DNA of 53,141 bases, from positions 1-53,141 of the forward strand of contig JAILOV010000048.1 in the NCBI GenBank assembly GCA_024690605.1. Direction: 5' to 3'. Below, one piece after another: positions 50,420 through 53,141 of this stretch; the stretch's first letter is position 1; every line of letters starts with the position of its first letter. The notes under the pieces are model-generated. The model had not been told where the DNA came from. It saw nothing but the letters and a program-made list of their open reading frames with translations, and ran no database searches. The DNA comes from Lachnospiraceae bacterium. Lineage in GTDB: Bacteria > Bacillota > Clostridia > Lachnospirales > Lachnospiraceae. The position numbers and the translations under genes were made by a program.

Positions 50420-51295
50420 ATGGATTTTCTTTCTTATCTGATCAACGGCCTGGGGCTTGGCAGCGTTTACGCTATCATAGCCCTGGGCTATACAATGGTT
50501 TACGGCATTGCCAAGATGCTGAACTTTGCGCACGGCGATGTCATCATGGTGGGGGCCTATGTGGCATTCTTTTCGATCAGTGATCTGGGAATGCCGCTGA
50601 TCCCTTCCGTTCTGCTCTCGGTCGCCGTGTGTACGGTACTGGGTGTCGTGATCGAGCGTCTGGCATACAAACCGCTGCGCTCGGCATCGGCACTGTCGGT
50701 CCTGATCACGGCGATCGGCGTCAGTTATTTCCTGCAGAACGCGGCGCAGCTTCTCTGGTCCTCATCGACCAAGGTCTTTCCTTCCGTCATCTCCAACGGC
50801 GGGATCTCCTGGAACGGCCTCACGGTTTCATGGCTCACCCTCATCACCATCGGTGTCTGCATTCTGGTGATGATCTGCCTGGTACTGTTCATCAATCACA
50901 CGAAGACCGGCCGGGCGATGCGCGCCTGCTCGGAGGACAAGGACGCCTCGACGCTCATGGGGATCAATGTCAATCTCATGATCTCCATCACCTTTGCCAT
51001 CGGTTCGGGACTTGCGGCGATCGCTTCCGTGCTCCTGTGCGCGGCCTATCCCTCGGTCTTCCCGACCCTCGGCGCAATGCCGGGTATCAAGGCGTTTACC
51101 GCCGCCGTTTTCGGCGGCATCGGGTCGATCCCCGGTGCGTTCCTGGGCGGCCTTCTTCTGGGCGTGATCGAGATCTTTGCCAAGGCCTACATTTCCACGC
51201 AGCTTTCGGACGCGATCGTTTTCGCCGTGCTGATCCTGGTTCTCCTGATCAAGCCCACCGGGCTTCTCGGGAAGCGGATCCGGGAAAAGGTTTAA
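50420..51295 (+). CDS. livH: Branched-chain amino acid ABC permease (LivH-like)
   Basis: This 291-residue protein has about eight membrane helices with the LivH motifs GLGLGSVYAIIALGYTMVYG, MLNFAHGDVIMVGAYVAFF, GRAMRACSEDKDASTLMGINV (the EAA-like contact loop for the ATPase) and AFTAAVFGGIGSIPGAFLGG. GGGAG precedes the ATG, 22 bases after livJ. Confidence 0.92.
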   Translation: MDFLSYLINGLGLGSVYAIIALGYTMVYGIAKMLNFAHGDVIMVGAYVAFFSISDLGMPLIPSVLLSVAVCTVLGVVIERLAYKPLRSASALSVLITAIGVSYFLQNAAQLLWSSSTKVFPSVISNGGISWNGLTVSWLTLITIGVCILVMICLVLFINHTKTGRAMRACSEDKDASTLMGINVNLMISITFAIGSGLAAIASVLLCAAYPSVFPTLGAMPGIKAFTAAVFGGIGSIPGAFLGGLLLGVIEIFAKAYISTQLSDAIVFAVLILVLLIKPTGLLGKRIREKV

Positions 51296-51308
51296 GGAGG
51301 GCAGACGG

Positions 51309-52388
51309 ATGGAGAAAAAGAAAAATCTGTTCGCTCTCATGACGGATAAAAAGCACCGCGGAAGGACGGTTTCCTTCGGGATCGTGATCCTGGGCTGGGC
51401 GATCCTGGAGATCATGCTCTTTTCGGGCAGCCTCTCCAGTCTTTTCAGCAGTCTTCTGGTACCGGTCTGCTGCTATATCGTTGCGGCGATCGGCCTGAAT
51501 CTCAATGTCGGTATCTCCGGCGAACTGAATCTGGGACAGGCCTGCTTTATGAGCGTGGGTGCCTTCACGGCCGTCTGTCTCTCGGGAAGTCTCGCGGGAG
51601 CCATTCCGGCACCGTTACCCAGACTTCTCCTGTCCATCGTTGCGGGGGCGCTTCTCGCGGCTCTGTTCGGCGTGCTGATCGGCATCCCCGTGCTGAAACT
51701 GGAGGGCGACTATCTGGCGATCGTCACGCTGGCCTTCGGTCAGATCATCAAGAGTCTGATCACGAACATGTATCTGGGCTTTGACGACGCGGGTTTTCAT
51801 TTCAGCTTTGTGGACAACAAAGTGGAACTGAAGCAGGGCGGCAAGATGCTCTTAAACGGACCGATGGGGGCGACCGGTACGGAGCGGATCTCCACCTTTA
51901 CCATGGGGATCGTGCTGATCGTGATCGCGCTCATCGTCGTCTATCACCTGATGTATTCCCGAAGCGGAAGGGCGATCATGGCGGCGCGTGACAACCGGAT
52001 CGCCGCGGAATCCATCGGCGTGGAGATCTTCCGGACGAAGATGCTGGCGTTTACCGTGTCCTCGTGTCTGGCGGGTGCCGCGGGTGCGCTGTACGGTTTG
52101 AACTATTCGACGCTTGTGCCGGCCAAATTTGATTTCAACACCTCGATCCTCCTGCTGGTCTATGTGGTGCTGGGCGGCCTGGGCAACATGACGGGCACGA
52201 TCATCGCGACGATCGTTCTGGTGCTCCTGCCCGAGCTTCTCCGGTCAATGCAGGATTACCGCATGCTGATCTATGCGATCGTGCTGATCCTCATCATGCT
52301 GCTGACCAACAATGAGACCGTGCGGACCTGGGGGGAGCGGATGAAAAAACAGCTGAAGAGCCGTCTGAAGAACAGGAGGAACGCCTGA
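51309..52388 (+). CDS. livM: Branched-chain amino acid ABC permease (LivM-like)
   Basis: This 359-residue protein has about ten membrane helices and the LivM motifs ELNLGQACFMSVGAFTAV, GDYLAIVTLAFGQIIKSL, GRAIMAARDNRIAAESIGV and VYVVLGGLGNMTGTIIAT. AAGGAGGG precedes the ATG. Its stop overlaps the livG start. Confidence 0.92.
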   Translation: MEKKKNLFALMTDKKHRGRTVSFGIVILGWAILEIMLFSGSLSSLFSSLLVPVCCYIVAAIGLNLNVGISGELNLGQACFMSVGAFTAVCLSGSLAGAIPAPLPRLLLSIVAGALLAALFGVLIGIPVLKLEGDYLAIVTLAFGQIIKSLITNMYLGFDDAGFHFSFVDNKVELKQGGKMLLNGPMGATGTERISTFTMGIVLIVIALIVVYHLMYSRSGRAIMAARDNRIAAESIGVEIFRTKMLAFTVSSCLAGAAGALYGLNYSTLVPAKFDFNTSILLLVYVVLGGLGNMTGTIIATIVLVLLPELLRSMQDYRMLIYAIVLILIMLLTNNETVRTWGERMKKQLKSRLKNRRNA

Positions 52389-53141
52389 TGATGCAGCAGA
52401 AGCGGATCCCTGTTCTCGAGGTCAGAAACCTCGGCATTGACTTCGGCGGGCTGACCGCGGTCAACGATTTCTGCATGGAGATCTTTGAGCACGAGATCAT
52501 CGGACTGATCGGACCCAACGGTGCCGGCAAGACGACGGTCTTCAACATGCTGACCAAGGTCTATCAGCCCACGCGCGGCAGGATCTTCTTCGGAGGCGCG
52601 GATGTGACCGACCGGACCGTGGTGCAGATGAGCCGGGCCGGGATCGCGCGCACCTTTCAGAACATCCGGCTGTTTGCGGGCCTGAGCGTTCTGGACAATG
52701 TGCGGACCGGCTTCCACGGCCGCATCACCTATTCGCCTGTCACGGCAATCCTGCGTCTTCCCCAATACCGCGCCAGAGAAAGAGAGATCGAGAAGCAGTC
52801 CAGAGAGCTGCTGAAGATCTTCGGCCTCGAGGAGGAGGCGGACAATCTGGCCTCCAACCTTCCCTACGGTGCACAGCGGCGTCTGGAGATCGCGCGCGCT
52901 CTGGCGACCGGACCGAAGCTTCTTCTACTGGACGAACCGGCGGCCGGCATGAACCCGCAGGAAACAGAGGAACTGATGGATATGATCCGCCTTGTGCGCG
53001 ATCATTTCAACACCTCGATCCTGCTGATCGAGCATGACATGAAGCTGGTCATGGGGATCTGCGAGCGGATCACCGTGCTGAACTACGGGATGGTGCTGGC
53101 GCAGGGAACGCCGGAGGAGATCCAGAGCGATCCCGAGGTCA
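52388..53141 (+). CDS. livG: Branched-chain amino acid ABC ATPase (LivG-like), cut by window end
   Basis: The frame runs off the right edge after 251 codons. It reads MMQQKRIPVLEVRNL, Walker A GPNGAGKTT, the FQNIRLFAGLSV Q-loop region, signature LPYGAQRRLEIARAL, Walker B LLLLDEPAAGMNP and the switch His in LLIEHDMK. Full-length LivG is about 255 residues, so only a few residues are missing. The ATG shares bases with the livM stop, and GGAGG lies eight bases upstream. livF would be expected next. Confidence 0.93.
   Translation, partial: MMQQKRIPVLEVRNLGIDFGGLTAVNDFCMEIFEHEIIGLIGPNGAGKTTVFNMLTKVYQPTRGRIFFGGADVTDRTVVQMSRAGIARTFQNIRLFAGLSVLDNVRTGFHGRITYSPVTAILRLPQYRAREREIEKQSRELLKIFGLEEEADNLASNLPYGAQRRLEIARALATGPKLLLLDEPAAGMNPQETEELMDMIRLVRDHFNTSILLIEHDMKLVMGICERITVLNYGMVLAQGTPEEIQSDPEV

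Overview
The window looks like chromosomal DNA of a GC-rich, Gram-positive-type anaerobe in the Lachnospiraceae (Clostridia). The evidence is the set of families present: hybrid kinases ending in receiver and HPt domains, class I two-subunit fumarase, hyp genes, a clostripain-type protease, a pilin cluster of clostridial type, DUF4317, a heterodimeric ABC exporter, lipoprotein binding proteins with lipoboxes, and strong GGAGG ribosome sites. No rRNA, tRNA or CRISPR array was seen. The assignment is inferred from family content, not from a marker gene.

Layout. (1) 1-1783 is AT-richer and looks acquired: the tail of an antitoxin, a RelE/ParE-type toxin, about 530 bases of non-coding DNA with a striking compound inverted repeat, and a peptidase E-like gene. 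(2) 1784 to about 3012 is a sugar-binding-protein gene on the minus strand that has lost its 5' part. (3) 3063-8509 is a signalling operon: response regulator-diguanylate cyclase, membrane hybrid kinase with receiver and HPt, and membrane PP2C phosphatase. The last two appear to share the same membrane sensor. (4) 8616-12998 holds a large NAD(P)H/Fe-S flavoprotein, hypA and a polytopic membrane protein, followed by a small membrane protein at 13104. (5) 13803-24561 runs from a beta-propeller hybrid kinase and a response regulator without an output domain to a secreted clostripain-family (C11) protease and a 5'-nucleotidase-like enzyme. (6) 24658-29630 holds two small peptides with textbook double-glycine leaders, flanking an orphan MetQ lipoprotein and a secreted protein with eight B-type repeats. 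(7) 29781-36215 holds fumarase alpha and beta, then a tandem AAA+ ATPase, hypD, hypE and a pseudouridine synthase in a tight row. (8) 36321-41237 holds a DUF4317 protein and a heterodimeric ABC exporter, closed by a bidirectional terminator. (9) 41313-47105, all minus strand, holds a secreted four-repeat protein and then a seven-gene run: ECF sigma factor, membrane transglutaminase, type II secretion F protein and four pilin-like proteins. (10) 47184-53141 holds mnmA, a PHP phosphatase and the start of a branched-chain amino acid ABC operon (livJ, livH, livM, and livG cut by the window end).

How the parts may work together. Each hybrid kinase can pass phosphate from its own His through its receiver Asp to its HPt His, and then to the separate response regulator beside it: a c-di-GMP enzyme in one locus, an output-less regulator in the other. 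The hyp genes, Fe-S flavoprotein and fumarase fit an anaerobic redox metabolism with a [NiFe] hydrogenase encoded elsewhere. The most promising unexplained items are the pair of double-glycine-leader peptides (one with a zinc-ribbon-like cargo), the sigma/transglutaminase/pilin operon without an ATPase or prepilin peptidase, a C-terminal domain shared by the two hybrid kinases, and the compound inverted repeat at 578-693.
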